Below are positions 52,497-62,198 of a DNA stretch of 64,000 nucleotides, one piece after another. The position numbers and the translations under genes are program-made. The DNA is taken from NCBI RefSeq assembly GCF_040529185.1, contig NZ_CP159510.1, forward strand, positions 434,001-498,000. Reading direction: 5' to 3'. A model generated the notes under the pieces. That model made no database searches, was not told the DNA's origin, and saw only the letters and a list, made by a program, of their open reading frames with translations. The DNA is from Sporolactobacillus sp. Y61. Lineage in GTDB: Bacteria > Bacillota > Bacilli > Bacillales > Sporolactobacillaceae. How positions within the stretch are numbered: position 1 is the stretch's first letter; every line of letters begins with the position of its first letter.

Positions 52497-53504
52497 ATGA
52501 CGGAGAATAAGGAAATATTTGATACAACCATTATTGGTGGAGGTCCGATTGGACTTTTTAGTGCTTTTTACGCCGGGCTGCGTCAAATGAAGGTCCGGTT
52601 GATTGAAAGCCTGCCACAAGTGGGCGGACAATTGAAGGCGCTCTATCCTGAGAAAACTATTTTTGACGTAGCAGGGTTTCCATCGATAAAGGCAAAAGAA
52701 TTAGTCAGTGTTTTAACTAAACAGACTTTACAATTTGACCCAGCAGTTATTTTAGGCCAAAAAGTTGAAAAGTTAAAGCGATTGCCAAACGGTGTAATAG
52801 AGCTGCAGACAAAAAAAGGTGAAAAATATTTAAGTCGAACCGTAATTATTACTGCCGGTGTCGGTGCTTTTTCACCCCGACTATTCAAAGTTGAAAATGT
52901 GAAATCTTATGAACATGACAATCTTTATTATTATGTTCATGATATTCAGCAATTTGCTGGACAATCAGTTGTGATCCTCGGTGGGGGAGATTCTGCGGTT
53001 GACTGGGCAAATGCACTTGAGCCGATAGCGGCCCAGGTTACAGTGGTTCACCGACGCAATGCATTTCGTGCACATGAAAGCAGTGTACGTCAAATGAAGC
53101 AATCCAACGTTAAGATTGCCACTCCATTCACAGCAAAAGCGATCGTTGAGAGGGGGAAGACAATTGAAAAATTAATTATTAACGAAGTAAAAGGTGACCG
53201 AGAGATGGAGCTGCCACTTGATGATTTAATTGTCAATTATGGTTTTGTTTCTGAGCTTGGCCCGATAAAAGACTGGAAATTAACTCTTGATAAAAATTCA
53301 ATTATTGTGAACTCAAAGATGGAAACCAATATACCAGGTGTTTACGCAGCTGGTGACATCGTCAGCTATCCTGGTAAGGTTAAATTGATTGCCACCGGTT
53401 TTGGAGAGGCACCGGTAGCAGTTAATAATGCTAAGCATTTTATTGATCCTAATGCACGGACGCAGCCAATGCACAGTTCAAGTAGCAGGCTTTTTGGTCA
53501 ATGA
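52497..53504 (+). CDS. Ferredoxin--NADP+ reductase, thioredoxin-reductase type (YumC-like)
   Basis: A 335-residue FAD/NADPH flavoprotein. TTIIGGGPIGLFSAFYAG (FAD-binding), QVGGQLKALYPEKTIFDVAG, ILGGGDSAVDWANAL (NADPH-binding), and GVYAAGDIVSYPGKVKLI (second FAD motif) follow in order. The CxxC of thioredoxin reductase is absent, as in YumC-type ferredoxin reductases. 170 bases after hcp on the same strand and likely the donor of its electrons through a ferredoxin. AAGAAGG precedes ATG 52497. AT-rich relative to hcp. Confidence 0.9.
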   Translation: MTENKEIFDTTIIGGGPIGLFSAFYAGLRQMKVRLIESLPQVGGQLKALYPEKTIFDVAGFPSIKAKELVSVLTKQTLQFDPAVILGQKVEKLKRLPNGVIELQTKKGEKYLSRTVIITAGVGAFSPRLFKVENVKSYEHDNLYYYVHDIQQFAGQSVVILGGGDSAVDWANALEPIAAQVTVVHRRNAFRAHESSVRQMKQSNVKIATPFTAKAIVERGKTIEKLIINEVKGDREMELPLDDLIVNYGFVSELGPIKDWKLTLDKNSIIVNSKMETNIPGVYAAGDIVSYPGKVKLIATGFGEAPVAVNNAKHFIDPNARTQPMHSSSSRLFGQ

Positions 53505-53559
53505 AAGAGATAACGATGCCATAGAAAAGAGGGAAACTGCTCCTACTGTCAGGCGAAGG

Positions 53560-53740
53560 CGGGAATCACCTCAGTATGCCGCAGCAAGATCGGCGGTCCA
53601 AAGATGAACAACGGTGAAGAGTTGACAAGCCATTCAAGGACAAGATTTTAAGAATCGAATCCCCATTGAAGGAGTGTTTGGCACCGGTAAACGGCGTTTT
53701 GGTCTAAACCACCCTGCAAAAAGTGCAGGGGGTTTCTTTT
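53560..53740 (+). pseudogene. IS5/IS1182-like transposase C-terminal relic with terminator
   Basis: Two frames give SKIGGPKMNNGEELT and, after a frameshift, DFKNRIPIEGVFGTGKRRFG, matching the conserved VEGxFGxGKRxYGL end of IS5/IS1182-like DDE transposases. CCCTGCA (53712-53718) and TGCAGGG (53724-53730) followed by GGTTTCTTTT form a terminator at its end. No start or catalytic core remains. Confidence 0.65.
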
Positions 53741-53766
53741 ACTTTTATATCACTGGCTTCGCATCC

Positions 53767-54935
53767 CCGGATTTAAAATCTAAGTGCAACACATCAAGAT
53801 TACACAAATAGGCCATGGAGACCTAAACTTAAAGTGCCAAAACTCTAAAGAAAGGAAATCTCCATGACCCAATCTAAGAATAGCACTGCCGAGCATTACC
53901 AACAACTCACACCAGAAGAAAGAGGCGCAATTGAAGCGTATTTGAACGCTGGTAAGTCAAAAGCCGAAATCAGCCGTCTGCTTCATCGCAGTCGCAGTAC
54001 CATCTCTTGCGAAATCAGGCGGGGCAGGGTTCAACAGCGTAATTATGACTACCTCTTTGTCTATCGATACTACGCTGACACCAGCCAGCTCTTTCATGAA
54101 CGGGCCCGTCAAAAGTGCCATTCTAAGGGCTTAGAAGAACGCTGCTGGTTGTTCTTCAAGATGTTCACAAAGGCGCTCAAACGGCGTCCGCGGATTGAAA
54201 GTGTGGACAGTTATATCCATGTCTTCAAACAGGCGCATCCAAACAAGCCCTGTCCATCAACGCCGACCGTTTACCGCTACATTGATCAAGACCGGTTAGA
54301 CGTGAAGAACATTGATCTGCCGGCCAAACTGAGGCGTCATGTGAAAACCAGTCACCACAATCATTCATGTAAGAATAAGCGCCTGGCTGGCCCCTCAATT
54401 GAAGAACGGTCAGACGTCATCAACGACCGGAAACGCTTTGGCGACTGGGAAGGTGATCTGGTTAAAGGCAAGCGCCAGGCCAGTGAACCAGCTCTCCTGA
54501 CGTTAACTGAACGACAGTTACGTTATGAACTGATTGTGAAGATTCCCAACTACCACGCTGACACCTGTTTGAAGTATCTTCAAAACGTTGTCGACAAGCA
54601 GCCTGAGCTCTTTAAGACCATCACCTTTGACAACGGTTCTGAGTTCAAACTCTTAGATCAAGTCAAGGGCCCTCAGGTCTACTTTGCCCACCCTTATTCA
54701 CCCTGGGAACGAGGCGGTAACGAGAACCAGAACGGTCTGATCCGGGAGTACATCCCTAAAGGCCAGTCACTACATGGCTTCTCTAAAGATGCTATTGCTC
54801 AGGTTCAAGAGGCACTGAATCAGAAACACCGCAAGGCGCTCAGCTATGCTAGCGCCGCCGAGCTTATTGAGGCCGCGCTGGCAAGCTAGCTCACGGCGTG
54901 ACTCCATGGTTGTTGCGCTTGATTTGACATTCCGG
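53767..54935 (+). mobile_element. IS30-family insertion sequence, apparently intact
   Basis: About 1.17 kb. Imperfect ends of ~24 bases read CCGGATTTAAAATCTAAGTG at the left and CCGGAATGTCAAATCAAGCG at the right (reverse complement), both continuing CAAC. The single transposase ORF fills the interior. No clear target duplication is visible, so exact boundaries may be off by a few bases. Confidence 0.75.
53864..54889 (+). CDS. IS30-family transposase
   Basis: A 341-residue DDE transposase. Residues ~15-55 are the HTH (LTPEERGAIEAYLNAGKSKA, RSRSTISCEI); the catalytic triad is D in RFGDWEGDLV, D in TITFDNGSEF and E in WERGGNENQNG. All three acidic residues are present and the frame is open, so it is probably active. 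SD AAGAAAGG precedes ATG 53864. Resembles IS30 elements of lactic acid bacteria, in line with the other imported DNA in the window. Confidence 0.93.
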   Translation: MTQSKNSTAEHYQQLTPEERGAIEAYLNAGKSKAEISRLLHRSRSTISCEIRRGRVQQRNYDYLFVYRYYADTSQLFHERARQKCHSKGLEERCWLFFKMFTKALKRRPRIESVDSYIHVFKQAHPNKPCPSTPTVYRYIDQDRLDVKNIDLPAKLRRHVKTSHHNHSCKNKRLAGPSIEERSDVINDRKRFGDWEGDLVKGKRQASEPALLTLTERQLRYELIVKIPNYHADTCLKYLQNVVDKQPELFKTITFDNGSEFKLLDQVKGPQVYFAHPYSPWERGGNENQNGLIREYIPKGQSLHGFSKDAIAQVQEALNQKHRKALSYASAAELIEAALAS

Positions 54936-55006
54936 GCTGTTCTTTATCGTTTATTTCCATAGTATTTTCTGCCACTAGCAAACAGCCCCAACCTTTCATT
55001 CCTGAA

Positions 55007-55210
55007 TTATTTTTGCTCTAAACTGATAATATCGCCAATATCAACGCCTAAAGCAACACATATCTTAACAAGAGTTTCAATTGAAACCGGCTCATCTTTA
55101 CCAAGCTTTGCGATGACATTACTACTTACTTGAGCTGCTTCTTTTAATTGAGTTTTGTTCATTTCTTTATCTATCAATAGTTTTCAAAGCTTTTTATACG
55201 TTATGGACAC
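55007..55210 (-). pseudogene. XRE/Cro-type HTH regulator with an internal stop
   Basis: 68 codons matching the small YozG-like HTH family (KLLIDKEMNKTQLKEAAQVS, then LVKICVALGVDIGDIISL). GTG 55210 has SD GAGGTG. Codon 9 is TGA (55186-55184) where the family has Trp (YKKLW KLL). Read-through from the ATG at codon 17 would give only a truncated domain. Single G-to-A nonsense mutation, next to the IS30 element. Confidence 0.75.
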
Positions 55211-55526
55211 GTTTTCACCTCGAACTTTTTTAAAAACTCGCATAAACTGCTTAAAGGATATTATATCACGATGTGTCAATGTTTTATCTATAAATACACA
55301 CAATTTGATTCAGAAGTAACTTTCCGTTTTCGTAGGGGGGTAAGATATCGGCTCAGGGGGGTAATCATGCAGGTCATAATTATAATCAAAGAGGTAATAA
55401 TTTCCCAGTATATGAGTGCATAAAAATTTTCTCGGCCACTGAGAATGACAGGTGAATTCTACTAACTTATAAATGTTCATAGGTAAGATAGAATCATCAT
55501 TGAATCTTATCAACTTCTCTCAGCAG
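55211..55526. other. AT-rich intergenic stretch
   Basis: No confident gene. A 67-codon minus-strand frame (55310-55513) starts with TTG, has no ribosome site and no recognisable product. Confidence 0.4.
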
Positions 55527-56054
55527 TTAATTTGTCATATCCGTTTCGATCAAACCGCAATACGGAATTCGCTCTTGATTGACAAATTGCCGAATTAATA
55601 CGCCGTGTGTGACAACCGCTATGTTCTGATAATCCATGTATTTTTCCAGTACATGAACTGCTCTGTTTTTGACCTGCGAATAGCTTTCCCATTTGTATTT
55701 ACAGGCTGCATTATGTTCGCCTTTAAATTGTTTAACTTCCTTCAACAGTTCTATAAAGTGTTCGGGTCCGGAATACTGAAATGTTGTATCCGGCAGCCAC
55801 TCATGCAAATCGGTCTCGACTTTTATATCCAGCCCTGTATTTTTAGAGATGATTGCTGCTGTCTGCAATGCTCGTGTGTAAGGAGAAGAAAGAATGATTT
55901 GGGCTGTTCTCAGCTTTTCATTTTTAGAAACGGCTTCAGCCTGACGAACGCCTTTTTCCGATAGCCCGGCCAAATCTATTCCGTGGCCAATAAAGCGACG
56001 CTGTCTAACCGTTTCATAATTTGGTTCAGCGTGTCTGATAAATACAATGTGCAT
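55527..56054 (-). CDS. Histidine phosphatase family protein (phosphoglycerate-mutase fold)
   Basis: A 175-residue single-domain phosphatase. The catalytic His is in FIRHAEPN (residue 8); SSPYTRALQTA near 56 carries the second Arg, and VVTHGVLIRQF near 147 the second His. Full length for the small group that includes CobC/PhoE-like phosphatases; substrate unknown. SD AAGGAG precedes ATG 56054. Region 56055-56266 to its right holds no gene. Confidence 0.9.
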   Translation of the reverse strand: MHIVFIRHAEPNYETVRQRRFIGHGIDLAGLSEKGVRQAEAVSKNEKLRTAQIILSSPYTRALQTAAIISKNTGLDIKVETDLHEWLPDTTFQYSGPEHFIELLKEVKQFKGEHNAACKYKWESYSQVKNRAVHVLEKYMDYQNIAVVTHGVLIRQFVNQERIPYCGLIETDMTN

Positions 56055-56266
56055 GATTCATTCTCCTTCAAGCGGGCATGATATCTTATATAACGCTATT
56101 TTCATTGTTTAGCTGCAGATTCCAAAAGATACAGTCCTGTTTGCAAAGCTGAACTAAATTTGACTGTTGCAGCATCGGAGGATTGGCTGAATACATAAGG
56201 ATTTCTTTCCAGCAAACAGATATACATACAGCTACTGCATAGTTGACCGGCCTCTGTATCATCAGC

Positions 56267-58573
56267 TCACTGTTCCTGCACTCTCCCGATTATTTTTTTC
56301 GTCTTCTCCAGCGGGAATGGAACTTCTTCAATCGGAAAATAGTCAATGCTTTCAACACGTGCGGTTCCTTCCATGTTCGACGCGCCAAATGGCACACGGA
56401 CATAGTCGCCGACTTCGATACCTTCATCATCGGTTTGATAATAATAGGTTCTGTCGCTATCATCGAAGGCGACGCTGCAGTATTTCACTTCTCCATCTTT
56501 CCGCGCATTCATGAACGCATTTCGATCAAGCAGCTGGCCAAATCCATAGAAACCAATAAACCAACGGATCAGGTCCATCAGTTCAGACCATGATTCTTCG
56601 GGGATGTGGCGTCGATTATAAATACCGGAATGTGACCGGACCGTGCCGTCATAATATATCGCCTCAAGTTTGTAGAATCGGACACCCGTTGTGTCATCAA
56701 ACTTTGGTGTATCCACCCAGCCGTCGTCATGGAAACAATCCTCGGCAACCCGCAACAGGTCATCCATCCCCCCTTGAACATCGTACTGGTGCGTCACCGA
56801 ACAGGCCATTCCGGCACGCTGCCTGATGACGAGCTGCTGCCTTTCATGGTCGATGGTTATAGATTCTGTATCATGCCAGTTTACCCCCTGCGGACTGAAT
56901 GAGGCGTCAAAATGACGATGACGATCAAATTCAATCGTCATTTTCCTGATGTTCACCGTGCTGTCAGCGTCATCATCGATATCGAAAAAGTGCAGCAGGT
57001 CTCTCCAGTTGGGCGGATAGGCGTTACTGCCTGACCAGACTTCGTCGCGTTGTCCCCCATAGTTGACCGCGAGTTTCCACTGTGTTCCGTCAAGAACCCC
57101 GGGATCTGTGTATTCGCTTTCCCAGTATTCAACATGGATATCCTCAAAAGTCTTCATCAGTTGTGCTGTTTCTTCACGTGAATAATGTTCTGTGGCTGAA
57201 GGATCCCTCATAAAATCTGTGGTGAGAATTGCTCTGCCGTTTTCAAATACCATGCGATACGTATGCCATCCACTAAAGAAACCGCCGATATCAAAACAAA
57301 TTTCCTCGATCTGTGTGCTCTTCAACCGCCTGTCAATCGATTTGAGCTGTTTCAGCCATTTGACCATCGATCCGTCCTGGAAAAAGTCAAAAAGCGCCCC
57401 ATCGCAAAACTGCTTGGCTCTGATCGCTCCCATAATCAGCGCAAGAATACACTGAGCATCAAGCGAGTCCGTCCCGGCATGACGCATCACCTCACTGTCC
57501 CATTTCAATCCGTGGTTTTCAAGAATCGAGCTGTACTCGGTCAGAGCGTACGCCGGGTGGCTGTCTGAAAACTGGCAAAATTCACGGATAAACGAATCAA
57601 CAAGGTGATTAAAATAGATATCTGGCATGGGAATCGGAAACTCTGGAGTGCCAGCATACTTACTGCCGATAAACCAACCACCGAAAGAATCAACTGCGGA
57701 CAATTTACCGATATATTTGGTCAGCACTCTGAACTGATTACCCGTGCTTCTGCCGATAAATCGTGACCATTCATGATAAACGGCATAACGGTCCTGATCA
57801 AGATATGTAACTGCTTTTTCAACGATCGAATCAGAAACGCCATAATAAGCTTCTGCAAGCGCACCGGTAATGGCGGCCCGTATTCCGCGATCACCGCCCA
57901 GGGAAACAGCCGTCCGTATTGCATCGTCAAACGATACAGATTCTAAAAAAACTTCGATCGCCTGCGGCACGATTCCGTGGCTGGTTTCGTCAGGTCCATT
58001 TACTTCTCTGATCCCATCAAGGGTAAAGTCCAGAGGAAAATAGTTCTGGTTTACTTTTTGATAGATTTCAGATTTGGTAAATCCCCGCCTGGCCATGAAG
58101 ACGGCGACAGCCACTGCTTCACCATCCTTAATCCCTTCATGGTGAAGAGGGATGGTCTCGGTTACCGCTTCAGCCAGGCAGATGGCTTCCATGTCCGTTC
58201 TTGCTGCAAATCCCGCTGGAATGACAGACAGCACTGCACCGTTTCCAAAGCTGCTGTCGATTTCAGGCGTTTCACCATTTACCTGATCGGATAAGCTTTT
58301 GCCCGAACCCGATTGAGGAGACAGGCGGCTGATGTTCTTCACATTCCTGAGCATCAGGCTTTCCAGCAAGGCCAGGAACTCATCATCGTATGTTCCGCCT
58401 GTCGAAGGCTTTTTTGCTTTTACTGTATCCATAAGCGCCCTGGCCACGGCAAACATCAGCAGGCTGCTGTCCGTCAGCCGGCAATCGTCTGTAAACAGTT
58501 CAAAATCTCTGCCCTGATTATCATCGGCCGTAAATCGGGAGCCGGCGATATCGCCGATCATCGCACCGATCAA
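56267..58573 (-). CDS. ADP-ribosylglycohydrolase-like fusion protein with missing metal ligand
   Basis: A 768-residue multidomain protein. Residues 1-~260 are a DraG/ARH-type fold (MIGAMIGDIAGSRF; SFGNGAVLSVIP at 108; GALAEAYYG at 237). Key metal motifs are altered: TDDC (28-31) for TDDT, and GGDRGIRAA (226-234) where the family has GGDTDTIAA, losing an Asp. A segment near 370-430 (LALIMGAIRAKQFCDGALFD) resembles DUF6508. Residues ~430-690 are unassigned and the last ~75 (EVGDYVRVPFGASNMEGTAR) look like a small beta-barrel. TTG 58573 with GGGGAGGGG is chosen. Probably binds rather than cleaves ADP-ribose, or uses altered chemistry. Confidence 0.8.
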   Translation of the reverse strand: MIGAMIGDIAGSRFTADDNQGRDFELFTDDCRLTDSSLLMFAVARALMDTVKAKKPSTGGTYDDEFLALLESLMLRNVKNISRLSPQSGSGKSLSDQVNGETPEIDSSFGNGAVLSVIPAGFAARTDMEAICLAEAVTETIPLHHEGIKDGEAVAVAVFMARRGFTKSEIYQKVNQNYFPLDFTLDGIREVNGPDETSHGIVPQAIEVFLESVSFDDAIRTAVSLGGDRGIRAAITGALAEAYYGVSDSIVEKAVTYLDQDRYAVYHEWSRFIGRSTGNQFRVLTKYIGKLSAVDSFGGWFIGSKYAGTPEFPIPMPDIYFNHLVDSFIREFCQFSDSHPAYALTEYSSILENHGLKWDSEVMRHAGTDSLDAQCILALIMGAIRAKQFCDGALFDFFQDGSMVKWLKQLKSIDRRLKSTQIEEICFDIGGFFSGWHTYRMVFENGRAILTTDFMRDPSATEHYSREETAQLMKTFEDIHVEYWESEYTDPGVLDGTQWKLAVNYGGQRDEVWSGSNAYPPNWRDLLHFFDIDDDADSTVNIRKMTIEFDRHRHFDASFSPQGVNWHDTESITIDHERQQLVIRQRAGMACSVTHQYDVQGGMDDLLRVAEDCFHDDGWVDTPKFDDTTGVRFYKLEAIYYDGTVRSHSGIYNRRHIPEESWSELMDLIRWFIGFYGFGQLLDRNAFMNARKDGEVKYCSVAFDDSDRTYYYQTDDEGIEVGDYVRVPFGASNMEGTARVESIDYFPIEEVPFPLEKTKKIIGRVQEQ

Positions 58574-58802
58574 TTTTCCCCTCCCCCTTCAGCTTTTTGC
58601 CATTTTTGTGAACGCCATTTCTGCCGATACATGATCCTCCGCCGCTGTTCGTGCCGCGACGGGAATTTCAGCAGATGGTTCACCCGAACCTTACATTTTG
58701 ATCTGTCGAGCGCAAAGTGAGCGGGCATCTTACGATTGATTCATTGATTTTCATCGAATTTATTTGAAATGACTAACGCCGTCTTCCACTTTACTTCTGC
58801 CT
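58574..58802. other. Intergenic stretch, no gene seen
   Basis: GC-mixed spacer upstream of the ADP-ribosylglycohydrolase; no ORF with initiation signals and no clear promoter seen. Confidence 0.4.
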
Positions 58803-59012
58803 TCAAACGGTTTTTTCAACGTCAATGCCCTTTTTAATATAGTCCTTCAGGATGGGGCCCCTGTCAACTGTTTCCTGAATATGGGTGATCCGAATCTGGC
58901 ACGCCGCCTGCACGTTCTCCGTTTGTTGGATGAGAATCCCATAGGCATCCTTTAACCGTGCACCTTTGTGAACCCTTGTGTAACAGAAGCACTCAAGATT
59001 CTTTAAACCCAT
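58803..59012 (-). CDS. Possible 69-residue hypothetical protein
   Basis: Open frame MGLKNLECFCYTRVHKG... ending DYIKKGIDVEKTV, not overlapped by another gene, in a 560-base gap. It has no convincing ribosome site, so it may be a remnant of a longer gene. No family recognised. Confidence 0.35.
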   Translation of the reverse strand: MGLKNLECFCYTRVHKGARLKDAYGILIQQTENVQAACQIRITHIQETVDRGPILKDYIKKGIDVEKTV

Positions 59013-59070
59013 GGGTTAAAACGATGTCTTCCCTTCATATGGACCATTGTTTGATAAAGCCATTAAATAA

Positions 59071-59102
59071 AAAAGGATGGATAATAAATCATCCATCCTT
59101 TT
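59071..59102 (-). terminator. Intrinsic terminator after the EamA exporter
   Basis: AAAAGGATGGAT and ATCCATCCTTTT form a perfect 12-bp stem over an 8-base loop with flanking A and T runs. It could terminate in both directions. Confidence 0.85.
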
Positions 59103-59140
59103 TCATCACTGACAGCTGAACAAAGGGCAGCAGATCCATA

Positions 59141-60019
59141 TCAATCCGAATATCTGATATTGATCCAGATACTGGCAGATATTAAGAGTACACCCGCCCA
59201 GAAACCCAGGCCTATTGCTTCGCCTAAAATGAGCCAGCCTAAAAATGTCCCGACTAAAGGCTGAAAAACGAAAAACAACCCGGAACTTGCAGCATTCATT
59301 AACTGCAGCCCACGATTCCACATAACAAAAGCGACTGCCGTTGAAACCACGCCTAAATATAAAATACAAAGGATTACAGTGGGCTCCGTCAGGTAATGCC
59401 ATTGAATTGTAAAACGCTGCATGTACACAATCGGCGACAAACAAAGTAAAGCCGTTGCTGTAGCTAAAGTGGTCACCTGTATGGGTGAGTAATGATCAGG
59501 AACCAGTTTAATCAGAACGGACATTAAAGCCCATGTCAGCGCGGCTATCACCAGAAAAAACGCGCCATGCAGTTTTCCCATGTCGATTGCATGAACGCCG
59601 ACAATCATCAGTACCCCAATCGTTGCCAGTGCTACTGATCCTTCTTTAATCCAGGTTAAACGCTCTTTTAATATCCAGCAGGCAAACAGAATCATAAATG
59701 TTGGGGTCGCAGCCGTAATGACAGAACCCAGCTGAGCGGAAGATAACCATGTGCCGGTTTCTTGCGTGACGATCGATACAGCGTTACCGATCAGGCCAAT
59801 TAAAAGGATTAATGGCAAATCTTTTGGTTTCACACGCCAGTTGACGTGCTGCCAGCAGCCAATAATAAATAAGACAACAACAGCAACTAAGTAACGCAGC
59901 CAGACCAGTTCGATGGGCGGAAAAAACGCTACCACTACTTTGACTACGACAAACATACCGCCCCATATACTGGCAGAAAGGCTTAAAAATAAAGCGCCAA
60001 TGATCTTATTTTTCCTCAT
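59141..60019 (-). CDS. EamA/DMT-family transporter
   Basis: A 292-residue drug/metabolite exporter with ten hydrophobic helices in two EamA repeats. SASIWGGMFVVVKVVVAFFP begins repeat one; LTWALMSVLIKLVP begins repeat two; GLFFVFQPLVGTFLGWLILG ends it. SD GGAGATCACAAC lies just before ATG 60019. Upstream (60060-60105) two TTAACGGAG repeats and a CTCCG/CGGAG dyad may be an operator. Substrate unknown; RhaT-like groups export amino acids or drugs. Confidence 0.9.
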   Translation of the reverse strand: MRKNKIIGALFLSLSASIWGGMFVVVKVVVAFFPPIELVWLRYLVAVVVLFIIGCWQHVNWRVKPKDLPLILLIGLIGNAVSIVTQETGTWLSSAQLGSVITAATPTFMILFACWILKERLTWIKEGSVALATIGVLMIVGVHAIDMGKLHGAFFLVIAALTWALMSVLIKLVPDHYSPIQVTTLATATALLCLSPIVYMQRFTIQWHYLTEPTVILCILYLGVVSTAVAFVMWNRGLQLMNAASSGLFFVFQPLVGTFLGWLILGEAIGLGFWAGVLLISASIWINIRYSD

Positions 60020-60253
60020 GTTGTGATCTCCGTTTCCGTAATTTATAAATCTTTCGTTACGAATTTAACGGAGCATCTTCTCCGCTAAATTAACGGAGAA
60101 CTGGAACATCACATTCCGTTGCCGGTGCATAAATCATACGCTTATGCCTCCTCATTTTTTTATTTACACATACTATACCATGTGTGCCATTATTTTTTGA
60201 ACTATTCGCTAAACAATTTAGGGGTTTTCCGGACTGATATCAGCAAAACAGGA

Positions 60254-60798
60254 TCATCCGTTTTTTCCTGTTTTTTTCGGTTGATAAACCCTTTCAGAAA
60301 CCAGCTTTTTAAATTGTAAAAATTCCTTCTCAGTCATCCCGTCCGGGTAATGCATGATCTTTAATGCAACCGGCTCTTCATTCACCGGTTGCATATTTGG
60401 CTGCACATAGCCATAATCGCTGAGTTTAAAACCGAGTTTCTGGTAAAAATGAATTCTTCGGGCAGCCAGTCTGCTATTGGGTTCTTCCACTTCAAGGACG
60501 ACCGGTCTGTCAACATGGTCCAGATAACGCTTCACCATGTTCGATCCAATGCCGGATCCTCTCAGAGCAGGCTGAACCGCCAGGTGTTCCAGAAAAAGTA
60601 AACCGTCAAGCTGCCACTCAGCAATAAATCCGGCGATTTTCTGACCAGCTGCTGAGGCAACATATATCCGGTAGTCCGGAAGATCAAGCAGGGCTTGTGC
60701 GGCTTTATATGAGCGGCGTTCCACAGGGGGAATGACGCACACATCAGCTGATAGACCGGGTTAAAATCTTCACGGGCAAGTGGATTGATTTCTATCAT
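60254..60798 (-). pseudogene. GNAT-family N-acetyltransferase, frameshifted
   Basis: About 182 codons. The first ~25 (MIEINPLAREDFNPVYQLMC) are in one frame. The rest, with PPVERRSYKAAQALLDLPDY, FLEHLAVQPALRGSGIGSNM (acetyl-CoA loop) and RRIHFYQKLGFKL, are in the next. The switch is in a run of five C near 60725; six C would give the expected CASFPPVERRSY. AAAGG precedes ATG 60798. Otherwise intact, so a sequencing error is as likely as a real mutation. Confidence 0.82.
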
Positions 60799-61032
60799 CA
60801 ATATAGATTATCCTTTCTGAAATGGTTCAGCATCATGTCAATTCTACTTATCTTCCAGTATATCATCTCCAATTGAAATGAGCTTCGGCGTGATATGTAT
60901 TTATAGACGGCTCTGTTCACAGGCTCCCTTTACACAATGTACCGATCGTTACAACTTTCCAGGCTTGCCTGTGAAACTTAAGCAGCGCGTACGGAAGTGC
61001 CCCCGATTCACTCATATAGTCTGCTGTAGTAT

Positions 61033-61590
61033 TCACTTAATCGTCTTGATGATTTTCGCCGGATTTCCGGCTGCGACGACATGGTCAGGGACGTCTTTTG
61101 TAACCACCGAACCGGATCCGATGACCGCATTATCACCGATCCTGACACCCGGGTTGATCACCGTGCGGCCACCGATCCAGACATTGTTACCGATCGTCAC
61201 AGGCTTTCCGAACTCGAAGCCCGAGATGCGCTCCACGGCATCAAGAGGATGTGTGGCCGTATAAATATGGACACCCGGGGCCATGAAACAATTAACTCCA
61301 ATCTCAACTTTGCAGACATCCAGGATGACGCAGTCAAAATTCGCATAGAAATTTTCGCCGACATGGATGTTTGAACCATAGTCACAGCGAAAAGTCGGCT
61401 CGATATACAGGCTGCTGCCGGTTGAACCGAAAAGCTGATTTAATAAATCCGTCCGTTTATCTCTTTCGCTTTCCGTCGTCTGATTAAACAGCCGGGTCAG
61501 TCGCCGCGCGTTTCTCCGCCCCTGCACCAGTTCCGGATCGTCTGCATAGTAGCGTTCTCCGTTCAGCATTTTCTCTTTTTCTGTTTTCAT
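61033..61590 (-). CDS. Maltose/galactoside O-acetyltransferase (hexapeptide repeat)
   Basis: A 185-residue left-handed beta-helix acetyltransferase. Opens [20 protein letters not shown] as in Maa/LacA. Hexapeptide repeats run from ~65 to 170 ([20 protein letters not shown], then HPLD with the catalytic His, then [20 protein letters not shown]). Transfers acetyl from acetyl-CoA to sugar hydroxyls. SD AGGAGGAG precedes ATG 61590. Stand-alone gene; the 234 bases after it (60799-61032) hold nothing recognisable. Confidence 0.93.
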   Translation of the reverse strand: MKTEKEKMLNGERYYADDPELVQGRRNARRLTRLFNQTTESERDKRTDLLNQLFGSTGSSLYIEPTFRCDYGSNIHVGENFYANFDCVILDVCKVEIGVNCFMAPGVHIYTATHPLDAVERISGFEFGKPVTIGNNVWIGGRTVINPGVRIGDNAVIGSGSVVTKDVPDHVVAAGNPAKIIKTIK

Positions 61591-61796
61591 GATTGCTCCT
61601 CCTGCTTTTTTATGGTCATTTTTTCAATTGGCATTTGTCTTCCACGCTATGACTATAACGATAACAGGATCGACGTGCAATTCTTTTTTCCTCGTTCGAG
61701 CAGGTCCTTCACACCCTCATTGAAGAAAATGCAGGCTATGTATGACCCTTTTTTTGTCGTACAATAGGGACATGCTCTGCCCTGGAGGGATAATCT

Positions 61797-62198
61797 GTGC
61801 TTAACTACATTCTCTTCATTCTGTTCGGCATGCTGGGTGCCGTCTCAAGATACCTTCTCAGCATGCTGTTTCATGCCTCATCATTTCCGATTGCTACATT
61901 GGTCATCAATCTGTGCGGATGCTTTCTGCTCGCTGTGGTCGCACGCTTTCTGATCCATATCCGCCGGCTGCCCGCAAGTCTGATATCTGCTGTGGGCACA
62001 GGGTTCATTGGATCATTTACAACTTTCTCCGCCTTCGCACTGGAGACCGTTGAACTGATCCGGCGAAATCTGCTGCTTGCCTGTATCTACGCGGGGACCA
62101 GTCTGTTCGGCGGGCTCGCTGCCGCTGCGCTGGGTTATCTGACCGCAAGACTCCTGTTAAATCGTCTGAAAGGAAGTCTGGATCATGATCATCAATAG
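61797..62198 (+). CDS. crcB: Fluoride exporter CrcB, first subunit
   Basis: A 133-residue small membrane protein with four helices. FGMLGAVSRYLLSMLF near 8, LVINLCGCFLLAVVARF near 38, and GTGFIGSFTTFSAFALE near 68, the pore-lining TF/FS signature of Fluc channels. Start is GTG 61797 with GGAGGG 7 bases upstream. It overlaps the second crcB by 14 bases; the two probably form one channel, as in other Firmicutes with paired copies. No fluoride riboswitch is seen upstream. Confidence 0.93.
   Translation: MLNYILFILFGMLGAVSRYLLSMLFHASSFPIATLVINLCGCFLLAVVARFLIHIRRLPASLISAVGTGFIGSFTTFSAFALETVELIRRNLLLACIYAGTSLFGGLAAAALGYLTARLLLNRLKGSLDHDHQ

Noticed and set aside
55310..55513. 67-codon minus-strand ORF after the histidine phosphatase
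   Set aside because: TTG start without ribosome site, aromatic-rich product unlike any family, AT-rich region; more likely chance.
61620..61796. Fluoride riboswitch upstream of crcB
   Set aside because: No GGCGAUGG...CCGCC-type pattern or expression-platform hairpin could be found before the GTG start.
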